This document shows positions 56,281 through 64,000 of a stretch of 64,000 nt of DNA, one piece after another. Under the pieces are notes generated by a model. It was not told the DNA's origin and made no database searches. It worked only from the letters and a program-made list of their open reading frames with translations. The first letter of the stretch is position 1, and every line of letters starts with the position of its first letter. Source of the DNA: Pseudoalteromonas spongiae UST010723-006. GTDB taxonomy: Bacteria > Pseudomonadota > Gammaproteobacteria > Enterobacterales > Alteromonadaceae. The position numbers and the translations under genes were made by a program. The DNA is taken from NCBI RefSeq assembly GCF_000238255.3, contig NZ_CP011039.1:1041001-1105000 (forward strand), in the 5' to 3' direction.

Positions 56281-56445
56281 ATATTTTTCTCGTTATTAGT
56301 TTGCCGCCCAATCTACTGTAAATTGAAATAAATTAATAGAGTGAGTTCGCTTGATTTAGATCAATAAGATTAAAAAAATGTAAACAATCAAATTCGCTAA
56401 ATTGTTAAATGTAATAGTTGCGTAATTTGTTAAAGGGCGAGCGGG

Positions 56446-57756
56446 CTACCATGAACTGGTCTTGTTCTTTAAATGGCAGCGATGTGGCAAGCGTAAAGTA
56501 AATTTTGCACCGCCGAGTTCTTTGGAGCGAGATACTTTAATATCGCCGAAATGCCAAGCGATGACTTTTGCGACGATAGCAAGCCCAAGGCCATAGTTTT
56601 TGGCCGCGCGGTTGCGGTGATTTTCTTGCTGGAAGAATGGCTTTAACACGTTATCTAGGTTTGCTTCATCAATGCCCGGGCCATCGTCTTCAATTTCAAT
56701 AAACGTGTCAGCGTGGGTTTGCGTGGTGCTAATCGTAATGGTGGTTTTTGCAAAGTCAGCGGCGTTACTTAGTAAATTAACAATGGCGCGGGCTAACCAG
56801 TGCGGATCCACATAAAGCTGCTGGGTGTCTGATTTTATTTCAAGTTTGATAGATTGCGCGTTGAGTTTAGGTTCAACTTGATAAAAACAGTTATCAAATA
56901 GCTCAGTGCTGGTGATGGCAGTAGGCGATATTTGATACGATTTTTGCTCAAGGGTCGCGTACTCTAAATAGCTATTGAGCATGGATTCCATTTGATCTAA
57001 GTCGTTTTCCATGCGTTCAAGGTAATGCTGAATTTTAGTTGGATCTTTGGTATCTATCGCGGCATCTAAGCCAAACCGTAAACACGCAAGGGGAGTGCGG
57101 ATATCATGCGACATACTGGATGCGAGTAATTGGTTTTCTTCAATCAGCTGCTGAATTTGGTCGGCCATGCGATTGTAACTGGTTTCTAGCTCGCGAATAT
57201 AGCTTAGCCCGGTTAAGTTGATACGCGCATCGAGGTTGCCATTGGCAAATTGTGCGGTGGCCTTATTTAGCAAACTTAATCGTTTGGTAAGCGGCGCGAG
57301 CCACCACCACATAAAAATGCAAATGCCCAGATAAAAACCAACGGTTAAAAAGAGATCGGTACGATTAGTTGGCATTGGCGGCTTTTCAACACGCAACTGA
57401 ATATGGCTATCGGCTAATGCTGCACTTGTTTGAATCAAGTAAAAGCCTAATTCGTCTTCTAGGGTAATACCGCCGGGTACCAGTAATTCTCCGTGCAGTT
57501 CGCGGGGCAATGCAAGCTCGCTATTGCTGTGGTAACTCAAGCTAAATTGACTCGCTTGGGTGAAGCGTTTTAAAAAGGCTTCATGTCCGCTTTTAGGGTG
57601 ATGGCTTATTTCAGCAACCACGCCTGCAAGTATTTGCTTTTCAACTTTAAAATTATCGTGATTACTCGGAGGCGCACTTAATGAATCAATCAACCAACCA
57701 AGAATAAATGATGAAATCAGTGCGCCGGTGATCAGGCTAATATAAAGCTTTTTCAT
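56446..57756 (-). CDS. sensor histidine kinase (copy 2)
   Basis: 436 aa. TM1 (about 8-27), periplasmic sensor (about 28-132, rich in His), TM2 (about 134-154), a clear HAMP domain (LTKRLSLLNKATAQFANGNLDARI), HisKA with SMSHDIRTPLACLR, and HATPase_c with NLLSNAADFA, DDGPGI and YGLGLAIV. RstB-like. Starts 3 nt after its response regulator gene. Last gene of the second MipA/DUF3019 set. The H-box uses DIR rather than EFR, and the sensor region is not similar by eye to copy 1. Confidence 0.92.
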   Translation of the reverse strand: MKKLYISLITGALISSFILGWLIDSLSAPPSNHDNFKVEKQILAGVVAEISHHPKSGHEAFLKRFTQASQFSLSYHSNSELALPRELHGELLVPGGITLEDELGFYLIQTSAALADSHIQLRVEKPPMPTNRTDLFLTVGFYLGICIFMWWWLAPLTKRLSLLNKATAQFANGNLDARINLTGLSYIRELETSYNRMADQIQQLIEENQLLASSMSHDIRTPLACLRFGLDAAIDTKDPTKIQHYLERMENDLDQMESMLNSYLEYATLEQKSYQISPTAITSTELFDNCFYQVEPKLNAQSIKLEIKSDTQQLYVDPHWLARAIVNLLSNAADFAKTTITISTTQTHADTFIEIEDDGPGIDEANLDNVLKPFFQQENHRNRAAKNYGLGLAIVAKVIAWHFGDIKVSRSKELGGAKFTLRLPHRCHLKNKTSSW

Positions 57757-57759
57757 TAA

Positions 57760-58458
57760 CTACCAAGCTTGGCTTACAAACAAATAACCTTTACCCCAAA
57801 TGGTTTTTATTTTATTTGGGCTTTGTGGGTCGTCGCCAATTTTCTTACGAAGTGCAGAAATAAGCACATCAACGCTGCGATCTAAACCGTCGTATTCTCT
57901 GCCTTTGGTCGCTAAAAACACGCTATCGCGGTCGAGAATTTGATCCGCATTTGATGCCAAGTAAAATAATAAGGAATATTCGGCATTTGAAAGGGCGAGT
58001 TTAGTACCATCTAAAAATACGTCGCGTGACAAAGTGTCGATTTGTAAACTGCCAATGCTGATCTCATCAGAATTGGTATCCGAGCTCCCTTGTTTTTCAC
58101 GCATTACTGCATTGATACGCGCAAGCAATACACGTGGACGCACAGGTTTTATGACATAATCACTTGCGCCAACTTCCAAGCCAAGTACTTCATCAATTTC
58201 ATCACCTTTAGCGGTCATCATAATAATTGGTTGATGATAGAAAATACGTAAATCGCGACATACACTCATGCCATCTTTACCTGGCAGCATTAAATCAAGT
58301 AATACTAAATCGGGGTTATGTTTTTTTACTGCCTGCACAGCTTCGTCACCACGATGACACAAAACAACGTCAAAACCTTGCTCAATTAAGTACTCACTTA
58401 CCCATTGTGCAAGAGATGTGTCATCTTCAACTAATAGTATTTTTTTTGCTATATCCAT
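57760..58458 (-). CDS. OmpR/RstA-type response regulator (copy 2)
   Basis: 232 aa from ATG 58456-58458 (MDIAKKILLVEDD), with GGAG 9 nt upstream; the ATG overlaps the DUF3019 stop by one base. A GTG five codons earlier is possible. Phospho-acceptor D55 (LDLMLPGKDG). The winged helix shares long strings with copy 1: GREYDGLDR[ST]VDV and the terminal GYLFVSxAW. Similar DNA-binding helices suggest overlapping target sites. Confidence 0.93.
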   Translation of the reverse strand: MDIAKKILLVEDDTSLAQWVSEYLIEQGFDVVLCHRGDEAVQAVKKHNPDLVLLDLMLPGKDGMSVCRDLRIFYHQPIIMMTAKGDEIDEVLGLEVGASDYVIKPVRPRVLLARINAVMREKQGSSDTNSDEISIGSLQIDTLSRDVFLDGTKLALSNAEYSLLFYLASNADQILDRDSVFLATKGREYDGLDRSVDVLISALRKKIGDDPQSPNKIKTIWGKGYLFVSQAW

Positions 58459-58883
58459 TAAAACAGTCTCCACCGACGTTTCTTTCGCTTATTGGTATAT
58501 ACCCAATTTACTTTCATTTCTACGGGCTCGCTTATTTGCCCTGAGCTAATTTCAACTAATTCGTATTGCATAGCTTCTGGCGAGTTAAACTCACTGTCTA
58601 ATTCACCAAAGGTACTGCTATACCAGCAGCGAATCAGTTTTTTATCACTTACTGTGCGAATACAGTAATCACCTCTGACCGGCGCATGCCACTGGAACTT
58701 TAATTTGGTGTAACAGTGTTTTCCTTGACGCAATGCCACACATTTTTCAGGGAAAATGGCCAGTTCAGGGTGCGATAGTGGCAAATTGACGTTCTTTTCG
58801 GCATTGGCAAAAGACATGCTTGCGAACAAAAATAACGCAATAAGCTTGAGCTTAATAAGGACAAATTTAAGGTTAAAATACAT
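58458..58883 (-). CDS. DUF3019 secreted protein (copy 2)
   Basis: 141 aa from ATG 58881-58883 (MYFNLKFVLIKLKLIALFLFASMSFANA, signal peptide); the longer alternative uses a TTG. This start gives exactly the same 11-nt overlap with the mipA-like gene as in copy 1. Four cysteines correspond to copy 1 (PEKCVA, KHCYTK, GDYCIR, IRCWYS), and the C-terminus is again basic/aromatic (NKRKKRRWRLF). Function unknown. Confidence 0.8.
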   Translation of the reverse strand: MYFNLKFVLIKLKLIALFLFASMSFANAEKNVNLPLSHPELAIFPEKCVALRQGKHCYTKLKFQWHAPVRGDYCIRTVSDKKLIRCWYSSTFGELDSEFNSPEAMQYELVEISSGQISEPVEMKVNWVYTNKRKKRRWRLF

Positions 58884-59709
58884 AGCGTATACCAACCTTA
58901 GCTTTGTGTCGTAAGCTGTTAGAGATTAATGGACTGTTGCTAATTTCCTTTGAATACCAAGAGGATAACCAGCCACCAAGAAACACCCAATCTTCGTTAA
59001 TTGGGTATTCGGCGTGAATTTCAAAGGTCAGGCTGTACGCGGCACTTGGGTTGTACTGTGGTCTAAATCCCGCGATTGCTTCGTTGGCATCTACGCCAAA
59101 ATAATAACCAGTGAAATCCGATGAATAAATATTTAGGCCTGAGCCAACACGAAATTCCCAATTGCGATAATCTTGAATCGTACTAATAAAACCACTTGCC
59201 CAAAGACTTTTATGTGCACCTGAGATGTCGTGGAGAATTTCTAACGATAACTGGTGAGTTTTTTCTTTACGGGTAAGGCGAAGGCCCGCATTAAAATCAT
59301 CTTCGCGTTCTTTCACGCCGCGAAGTTGAGATACTAAATCGTCGTCGTAAAAAGTGCCAGTTTCATCAAAACCTTCATGGGCGTTAATCGCGAATAAATC
59401 GAGACTCCAGTCATACTTATCAACGAGGTTATAACCAATCGTCAAGCCACCTGTAAGCTGCGAGTTATCCACATCAAAATAAAATTTGTCGTAGTTGATG
59501 GCAACATTGATGTTTAATTCAAAACCATCTTGATAGTCCACACCTTGTAAATAGTGTTTATCGACATAGTAGCCAGCACCAAAACTCCAATCCCACGTGA
59601 ATCCATCACTTGCCTCGAGTGTGTTGTCTGCATAAAGCCTATTACTAGCAAGGCAGGGCGTCGCAAGCAAGGTGCTCAAAATAAGAAGTGAAATTGTAAT
59701 TTTGTTCAT
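58873..59709 (-). CDS. MipA/OmpV family outer-membrane protein (copy 2)
   Basis: 278 aa. Signal peptide (MNKITISLLILSTLLATPCLA). Beta-barrel with family strings FTWDWSFGAGYYV, LEILHDISGAHKSL, YYFGVDANEA and terminal IRYVF. Paralogue of the barrel at 39972 (LHDIS-x2-HK and YY[YF]G match). First gene of its four-gene set, preceded by a TATAAT box and TGTA repeats. Likely regulated by the downstream two-component system. Confidence 0.87.
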   Translation of the reverse strand: MNKITISLLILSTLLATPCLASNRLYADNTLEASDGFTWDWSFGAGYYVDKHYLQGVDYQDGFELNINVAINYDKFYFDVDNSQLTGGLTIGYNLVDKYDWSLDLFAINAHEGFDETGTFYDDDLVSQLRGVKEREDDFNAGLRLTRKEKTHQLSLEILHDISGAHKSLWASGFISTIQDYRNWEFRVGSGLNIYSSDFTGYYFGVDANEAIAGFRPQYNPSAAYSLTFEIHAEYPINEDWVFLGGWLSSWYSKEISNSPLISNSLRHKAKVGIRYVF

Positions 59710-59764
59710 TGTAATAATTATAGTTGTACTGATCTGTGGCTAAATGCTGTTTAATAAAATACGT

Positions 59765-59805
59765 ATTATATGTATAAATGTGTAGTTCACATGTAAAAAA
59801 ATGTA
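59765..59805 (-). promoter_or_regulatory. promoter with four TGTA half-sites for the second MipA set
   Basis: On the plus strand TGTA occurs at 59771, 59781, 59792 and 59802 (steps of 10, 11, 10). Immediately beyond, at 59765-59770, the minus strand reads a perfect TATAAT -10 box. The region about 17 bp upstream of it has no good -35 and is covered by the repeats. This is the layout of a promoter activated by an OmpR-family dimer pair. The predicted leader is about 50 nt. Confidence 0.6.
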
Positions 59806-59907
59806 GTTGTTCAGCTTGGACAAACAAAATATTTAAAAGTTTTGCCTGCATCCTTGTTATTGGCTTGTTAAACTATGTGCGTATTTATTCCGAGAATAGC
59901 GATATAT

Positions 59908-61059
59908 ATGCGGTTTTTGTTTTTCTCAACATTTTTGAGTTTTAGTTGTTTTTCAGTTGCGGATAGTCTTGATAACGCAAGCGAACAGGTTGATTTTGAC
60001 CGTTTTGTTAAAGGTTACAAGAACACCATGGTATCTAAATTAAGAAAAAAAGGGATCCCAGGTGCTGCACTGTCAGTTGTAAAAGTAGATGCGGGGGAGT
60101 TTGCCTACGGCTATGGCAAAACCAAACGTATTAGCGGTAAACCTATTACCACCAGTACACGCTTTCGTTTAGCGTCGGTATCAAAAACATTTGCGGGATC
60201 TTTGGCTGCAAAGCTCGCCAGTGAAGGGCAGTTAAAGCTTGACGATACGGTGACTAAATATCTGCCGGATTTTCATTTCCACAGTCGTGATAAAAAGCTG
60301 CGGGTGTCGCATTTATTAAGTCATAGCAGTGGCCTTGTACCCAATGCGTACGACAATCTTATTGAATCACGCATGCCTTATAACAAAATTAAAAACAAGC
60401 TTGCAGAAGTAGAACCGATTTGTTCTCCGGGGCGTTGTTATGGTTATCAGAATGTGATGTTTAGCCTGATTGGTGATGTAATCGAAAAATCCACGCAGAT
60501 AGATTACAGCACTTGGGTTAATGAATTCATGTTTAAACCGTTAAACATGAAAAATGCGAGTCTTGGTATACAAGCCATGATGCAAGATGACAATTACGCT
60601 CATCCGCACGTGAGAGCACGTAAGCGTTGGTACACCACAAAAATAAAACCAAATTACTATAAAGTTGGTCCTGCAGCGGGCGTTAATGCCAGTGCAGATG
60701 ATATGGTGCAGTGGCTCAAAGCGCAGCTTGGCCAATACCCAAGTGTGTTATCAAAAGAATCACTGGCGCTACAAAGTACACCACAAATTAAAACAAAAAA
60801 AGAGTTAAGGCGTCGAGTTTGGCGTAAAAATCTAAATCAAGCTCATTACGGACTGGGCTGGCGCATTTATGACTACAAAGGCGAGAAAATTTATTATCAC
60901 AGTGGCTGGGTGCAAGGCTATCGTGCTGACGTGTTGGTTATTCCAAGGTTAGAGTTAGGCTTTAGTTTGATGATAAATGCCGAAGCCGGTATTTTGAACG
61001 AGCTGACTACGGATTTTCTTGATTTAACGTTAAAGCAATACAATAAAAAACGCGCTTAA
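59908..61059 (+). CDS. serine hydrolase of the class C beta-lactamase/DD-peptidase superfamily
   Basis: 383 aa from ATG 59908 (signal peptide MRFLFFSTFLSFSCFSVA); the open frame extends 11 codons further up. Catalytic motifs: S90-x-x-K93 (SVSK), Y179-Q-N181 and H329-S-G331. HSG in place of KTG points to the esterase/DD-peptidase-like Beta-lactamase (PF00144) group rather than a true AmpC. Periplasmic. Divergent from the second MipA set (198 bp between start codons). Substrate unknown; a peptidoglycan peptide is possible. Confidence 0.88.
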   Translation: MRFLFFSTFLSFSCFSVADSLDNASEQVDFDRFVKGYKNTMVSKLRKKGIPGAALSVVKVDAGEFAYGYGKTKRISGKPITTSTRFRLASVSKTFAGSLAAKLASEGQLKLDDTVTKYLPDFHFHSRDKKLRVSHLLSHSSGLVPNAYDNLIESRMPYNKIKNKLAEVEPICSPGRCYGYQNVMFSLIGDVIEKSTQIDYSTWVNEFMFKPLNMKNASLGIQAMMQDDNYAHPHVRARKRWYTTKIKPNYYKVGPAAGVNASADDMVQWLKAQLGQYPSVLSKESLALQSTPQIKTKKELRRRVWRKNLNQAHYGLGWRIYDYKGEKIYYHSGWVQGYRADVLVIPRLELGFSLMINAEAGILNELTTDFLDLTLKQYNKKRA

Positions 61060-61072
61060 AGCGCGTTTTTTT
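61045..61072 (+). terminator. terminator overlapping the serine hydrolase stop codon
   Basis: A6-CGCGC / GCGCG-T7; the stem's left arm encodes the last residues and the TAA lies in the loop. Also in position for yhbY on the minus strand. Confidence 0.85.
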
Positions 61073-61094
61073 ACAGGTTAAAATATGTTTTCCG

Positions 61095-61391
61095 TTAACC
61101 CTTTGGCAATTGGATTTTCTTATCTTCGCTTTGTTTATAAAGCACAATAATATGACCAATTGTTTGAAGCTTGATAGCACCCGTTTCGCGCACAATGGCT
61201 TCAAAAATAAGCGCTTTAGTTTCACGGTCACTAGTTGGTACTTTCACTTTAATTAGTTCGTGAATGCCAAGTGCGTTTTCAATTTCGAGTAACACACCTT
61301 CTGTTAAACCATTTGCACCTAAAAGAACAACTGGATTTAACGCGTGTGCTTCGCCTTTTAAAAACTGCTTTTGTTTGTTTGATAACTTCAT
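61095..61391 (-). CDS. yhbY: RNA-binding protein YhbY (CRM domain)
   Basis: 98 aa, a single CRS1_YhbY domain with QKQFLKGEAHALNPVVLLGANGLTEGVL and the GxxG loop region (VRETGAI). Associates with pre-50S ribosomes. Divergent from rlmE-ftsH, the conserved gammaproteobacterial arrangement. Confidence 0.95.
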   Translation of the reverse strand: MKLSNKQKQFLKGEAHALNPVVLLGANGLTEGVLLEIENALGIHELIKVKVPTSDRETKALIFEAIVRETGAIKLQTIGHIIVLYKQSEDKKIQLPKG

Positions 61392-61477
61392 ATTTAGTAA
61401 ATTTCGCAGAAATAATCTTGAATTAAGGGTATTCTACCGCCATATATCCAATATTACTAATTCTAGAGTAGAATTTA

Positions 61478-62107
61478 ATGGCTAATAAAAAGCATTCGGC
61501 AAGTTCAAAACGCTGGTTAAAGGAGCATTTTGATGATGTATATGCCAATGAAGCCCGTAAACTCGGGTATCGCTCGCGCGCTTACTTCAAAATTGAAGAG
61601 CTCGACAAAAAAGATAAATTAATTCGCCCGGGACTCACTGTGGTGGATTTAGGTGCCGCACCAGGTGGTTGGTCGCAATATGCGGCTGATAAGGTTGGTG
61701 ATAACGGCACAGTAATATCTTGTGACATTTTACCTATGGATCCCCTACCTGGCGTTGAATTTTTACAAGGTGACTTTCGTGAAGAAGCGGTACTGGATGC
61801 ACTGTTATCACGAATTGATGGTAAGAACGTTGATCTTGTGATGTCGGATATGGCGCCTAATATGAGCGGAAATAACGTGACAGATCAGGCAGGTAGCATG
61901 TACTTGGTCGAACTTGCATTTGATATGTGCCATCAAGTACTAAAACCAAACGGCAATTTTGCTGTCAAAGTGTTCCAAGGAGAGGGATTTGATCAATTTG
62001 TTAAAGACCTACGTAATAGTTTTAAGACCGTTAAAATTCGCAAACCAGATTCGTCGCGTGCGCGCTCTCGTGAAGTTTATATAGTAGCGACAGGTTACAA
62101 ACTGTAG
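61478..62107 (+). CDS. rlmE: 23S rRNA 2'-O-methyltransferase RlmE
   Basis: 209 aa. Rossmann methyltransferase with SAM motif [15 protein letters not shown] and the K-D-K-E tetrad elements ([36 protein letters not shown]). Methylates U2552 of 23S rRNA (FtsJ/RrmJ). 67 nt before ftsH and no terminator between, so they form an operon. Confidence 0.97.
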   Translation: MANKKHSASSKRWLKEHFDDVYANEARKLGYRSRAYFKIEELDKKDKLIRPGLTVVDLGAAPGGWSQYAADKVGDNGTVISCDILPMDPLPGVEFLQGDFREEAVLDALLSRIDGKNVDLVMSDMAPNMSGNNVTDQAGSMYLVELAFDMCHQVLKPNGNFAVKVFQGEGFDQFVKDLRNSFKTVKIRKPDSSRARSREVYIVATGYKL

Positions 62108-62174
62108 TACAGTATTTAAAGTTAAAGATTTTTTTCAATGTTAGATAAGACAAGAGGTTAATGCCTTGAGTGAT

Positions 62175-64000
62175 ATGGCTAAAAATTTAATTCTCTGGTT
62201 GGTAATCGCCGTAGTTTTAATGTCGGTATTCCAGAGTTTCAATCCAGGCGAAGGCGCTAACCGCCAGCTCGCATATTCGCAGTTTGTAAAGGATGCCCGT
62301 GCACAGCAAGTGCGCGAAGCGAAGTTTGATCGCACAGCAGGCATCGTATATGGCACAAAATTAAATGGTGAACAGTTTAAAACTGTTATCCCTATGCACG
62401 ATCAGTACATTGTTGACGAGCTGATCAAAAGCGGTGCAATTGTTGAAGGTGTAGAACCGGAAGAGCAGTCATTACTGGCAACAATCTTCATTTCTTGGTT
62501 CCCAATGTTACTGCTTATTGGTGTTTGGATATTCTTCATGCGTCAAATGCAAGGCGGTGGCGGCAAAGGTGCCATGTCATTTGGTAAGAGCAAAGCACGC
62601 TTAATGAGCGAAGACCAAGTTAAAACGACATTTGCCGATGTAGCTGGTTGTGATGAAGCAAAAGAAGACGTTACTGAGTTAGTAGATTTCTTACGTGACC
62701 CATCAAAATTCCAAAAGTTGGGTGGTAGCATTCCGAAGGGCGTACTAATGGTAGGTCCTCCAGGTACAGGTAAAACGCTACTTGCAAAAGCGGTTGCAGG
62801 TGAAGCAAAAGTACCATTCTTTACAATTTCAGGTTCTGACTTCGTAGAAATGTTCGTTGGTGTTGGTGCATCGCGTGTGCGTGACATGTTTGAACAAGCT
62901 AAGAAAGCTGCGCCTTGTATCATCTTCATCGATGAAATTGATGCGGTAGGTCGTCAGCGTGGTGCAGGTCTTGGTGGTGGTCATGATGAGCGTGAGCAAA
63001 CACTTAACCAAATGCTTGTTGAAATGGATGGCTTTGAAGGTAACGAAGGTATTATTGTAATTGCTGCAACTAACCGTCCAGATGTACTAGACCCAGCGTT
63101 ACTTCGTCCAGGTCGTTTTGACCGTCAAGTAGTTGTAGGTTTACCTGATATCCGCGGTCGTGAACAAATTCTTAAAGTACACATGCGCAAAGTGCCTCTG
63201 GCAGACAATGTAGAGCCAGCACTAATTGCACGTGGTACACCGGGCTTCTCTGGTGCTGATCTTGCTAACTTAGTGAATGAAGCTGCTCTTTTTGCTGCGC
63301 GCGGTAATAAGCGTGTTGTTAGCATGGCCGAGTTTGACGCTGCAAAAGATAAAATCATGATGGGCGCAGAGCGCAAATCAATGGTTATGAGCGAGCAAGA
63401 AAAAGAAATGACGGCATACCACGAAGCTGGTCACGCTATTGTTGGGCGTTTAGTGCCTGAGCATGATCCTGTTTATAAGGTATCAATTATCCCGCGTGGT
63501 CGTGCACTTGGTGTAACTATGTATTTACCAGAGCAAGACCGTGTAAGTCATTCTAAGCAACATTTAGAGTCGATGATTTCAAGCCTTTACGGTGGCCGTA
63601 TTGCTGAAGAACTCATCTATGGCGCAGATAAAGTGACCACAGGTGCGAGTAACGATATTGAACGTGCAACTGATATTGCACACAAAATGGTTACGCAATG
63701 GGGTTTAAGTGAAAAACTAGGTCCGCTTCTTTATTCAGAAGATCAAGGCGAAGTTTTCATGGGTCGTAGTCAAACGCAGAACAAGAGTATGTCTGGTGAA
63801 ACGGCTAAGCTTATTGATGCGGAAGTACGTGACTTCTCAGATCGCAACTATCAACGCGCTGAAGATATTCTAAAAGAAAATATGGATATCCTTCACGCAA
63901 TGAAAGATGCGCTAATGAAGTATGAAACGATTGATGCTGCGCAAATTGATGACCTAATGGCGCGTCGCGAAGTGCGCCCACCACGAGATGCACATGATCG
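62175..64000 (+). CDS. ftsH: ATP-dependent zinc metalloprotease FtsH (partial)
   Basis: Starts at ATG 62175 ([20 protein letters not shown], nearly identical to E. coli); 608 codons are in the window and the C-terminus is cut off by the right edge. TM1 (4-20), periplasmic domain, TM2 (about 100-120, [15 protein letters not shown]), AAA+ with [19 protein letters not shown] and the second region of homology [17 protein letters not shown], then the zinc protease HEAGH. Hexameric inner-membrane quality-control protease. A TTG three codons upstream is an alternative start. Confidence 0.97.
   Translation, partial: MAKNLILWLVIAVVLMSVFQSFNPGEGANRQLAYSQFVKDARAQQVREAKFDRTAGIVYGTKLNGEQFKTVIPMHDQYIVDELIKSGAIVEGVEPEEQSLLATIFISWFPMLLLIGVWIFFMRQMQGGGGKGAMSFGKSKARLMSEDQVKTTFADVAGCDEAKEDVTELVDFLRDPSKFQKLGGSIPKGVLMVGPPGTGKTLLAKAVAGEAKVPFFTISGSDFVEMFVGVGASRVRDMFEQAKKAAPCIIFIDEIDAVGRQRGAGLGGGHDEREQTLNQMLVEMDGFEGNEGIIVIAATNRPDVLDPALLRPGRFDRQVVVGLPDIRGREQILKVHMRKVPLADNVEPALIARGTPGFSGADLANLVNEAALFAARGNKRVVSMAEFDAAKDKIMMGAERKSMVMSEQEKEMTAYHEAGHAIVGRLVPEHDPVYKVSIIPRGRALGVTMYLPEQDRVSHSKQHLESMISSLYGGRIAEELIYGADKVTTGASNDIERATDIAHKMVTQWGLSEKLGPLLYSEDQGEVFMGRSQTQNKSMSGETAKLIDAEVRDFSDRNYQRAEDILKENMDILHAMKDALMKYETIDAAQIDDLMARREVRPPRDAHD

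Noticed and set aside
1..64000. Mobile elements, CRISPR arrays, defence systems, biosynthetic clusters
   Set aside because: No transposase, integrase, spaced direct-repeat array, cas, restriction-modification, toxin-antitoxin or NRPS/PKS genes were seen. The accessory content is envelope, uptake and regulatory genes.

Overview
The window reads as chromosome of a marine gammaproteobacterium, most likely an Alteromonadales member (Pseudoalteromonas-like). This is inferred from moderate-to-low GC content, two TonB-dependent receptors, a long class II IlvC, the smpB/ratA/rnfH/bamE and yhbY/rlmE/ftsH neighbourhoods in gammaproteobacterial order, and the DUF3019 and DUF4856 families. I see no insertion sequences, prophage, integrase, CRISPR array, tRNA or rRNA. 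Both ends cut genes (a bactofilin at the left, ftsH at the right).

Layout. 1-1.4 kb: bactofilin overlapping an M23 peptidase (cell-shape pair). 1.5-4.3 kb: tyrosine catabolism (fumarylacetoacetase, 4-hydroxyphenylpyruvate dioxygenase) with candidate TyrR boxes. 4.4-7.2 kb: a large phosphoesterase lipoprotein. 7.3-11.6 kb: POT peptide transporter, Ap4A phosphorylase-like protein, Atm1-type ABC exporter. 11.6-26.1 kb: a complete E. coli-type (class II) cellulose locus, bcsRQABZC on the minus strand and bcsEFG divergent on the plus strand, including two genes under 60 codons (bcsR-like, bcsF). BcsG predicts phosphoethanolamine-modified cellulose. 26.2-27.8 kb: tyrR with its own candidate TyrR box. 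27.9-31.7 kb: a small secreted protein, a thioesterase, a TonB receptor. 32-33.8 kb: smpB / ratA-rnfH / bamE. 33.9-37.2 kb: GIY-YIG protein, M28 peptidase, transglutaminase-like TPR lipoprotein, YfeX-type peroxidase. 37.3-39.8 kb: ilvC and divergent ilvY.

40-43.1 kb: a four-gene set, MipA/OmpV outer-membrane protein, DUF3019 secreted protein, OmpR-type response regulator, histidine kinase. 43.2-49.7 kb: a Fur-box-headed set with a DUF4856 lipoprotein, an imelysin-like lipoprotein, a FecA-like TonB receptor and a sterol-desaturase-like membrane protein. 49.7-56.3 kb: pepD, two small conserved proteins, a Kef-type antiporter, Spo0M, an ElaA-type acetyltransferase, an NSS transporter. 56.4-59.7 kb: a second, divergent copy of the MipA-DUF3019-RR-HK set on the minus strand in the same gene order. 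59.9-64 kb: serine hydrolase, yhbY, rlmE, ftsH (partial).

The observation most worth following is the duplicated MipA/OmpV-DUF3019-RR-HK module. Both copies keep the order and an 11-nt overlap between the first two genes. The second copy has four TGTA half-sites at 10/11/10-bp spacing directly upstream of a TATAAT box, as expected for autoregulation by an OmpR-type regulator. Other points: an Asn at the position of the catalytic Asp in BcsZ, the bcsR-like small gene, the TyrR boxes linking tyrR to hpd, and the Fur-box operon.
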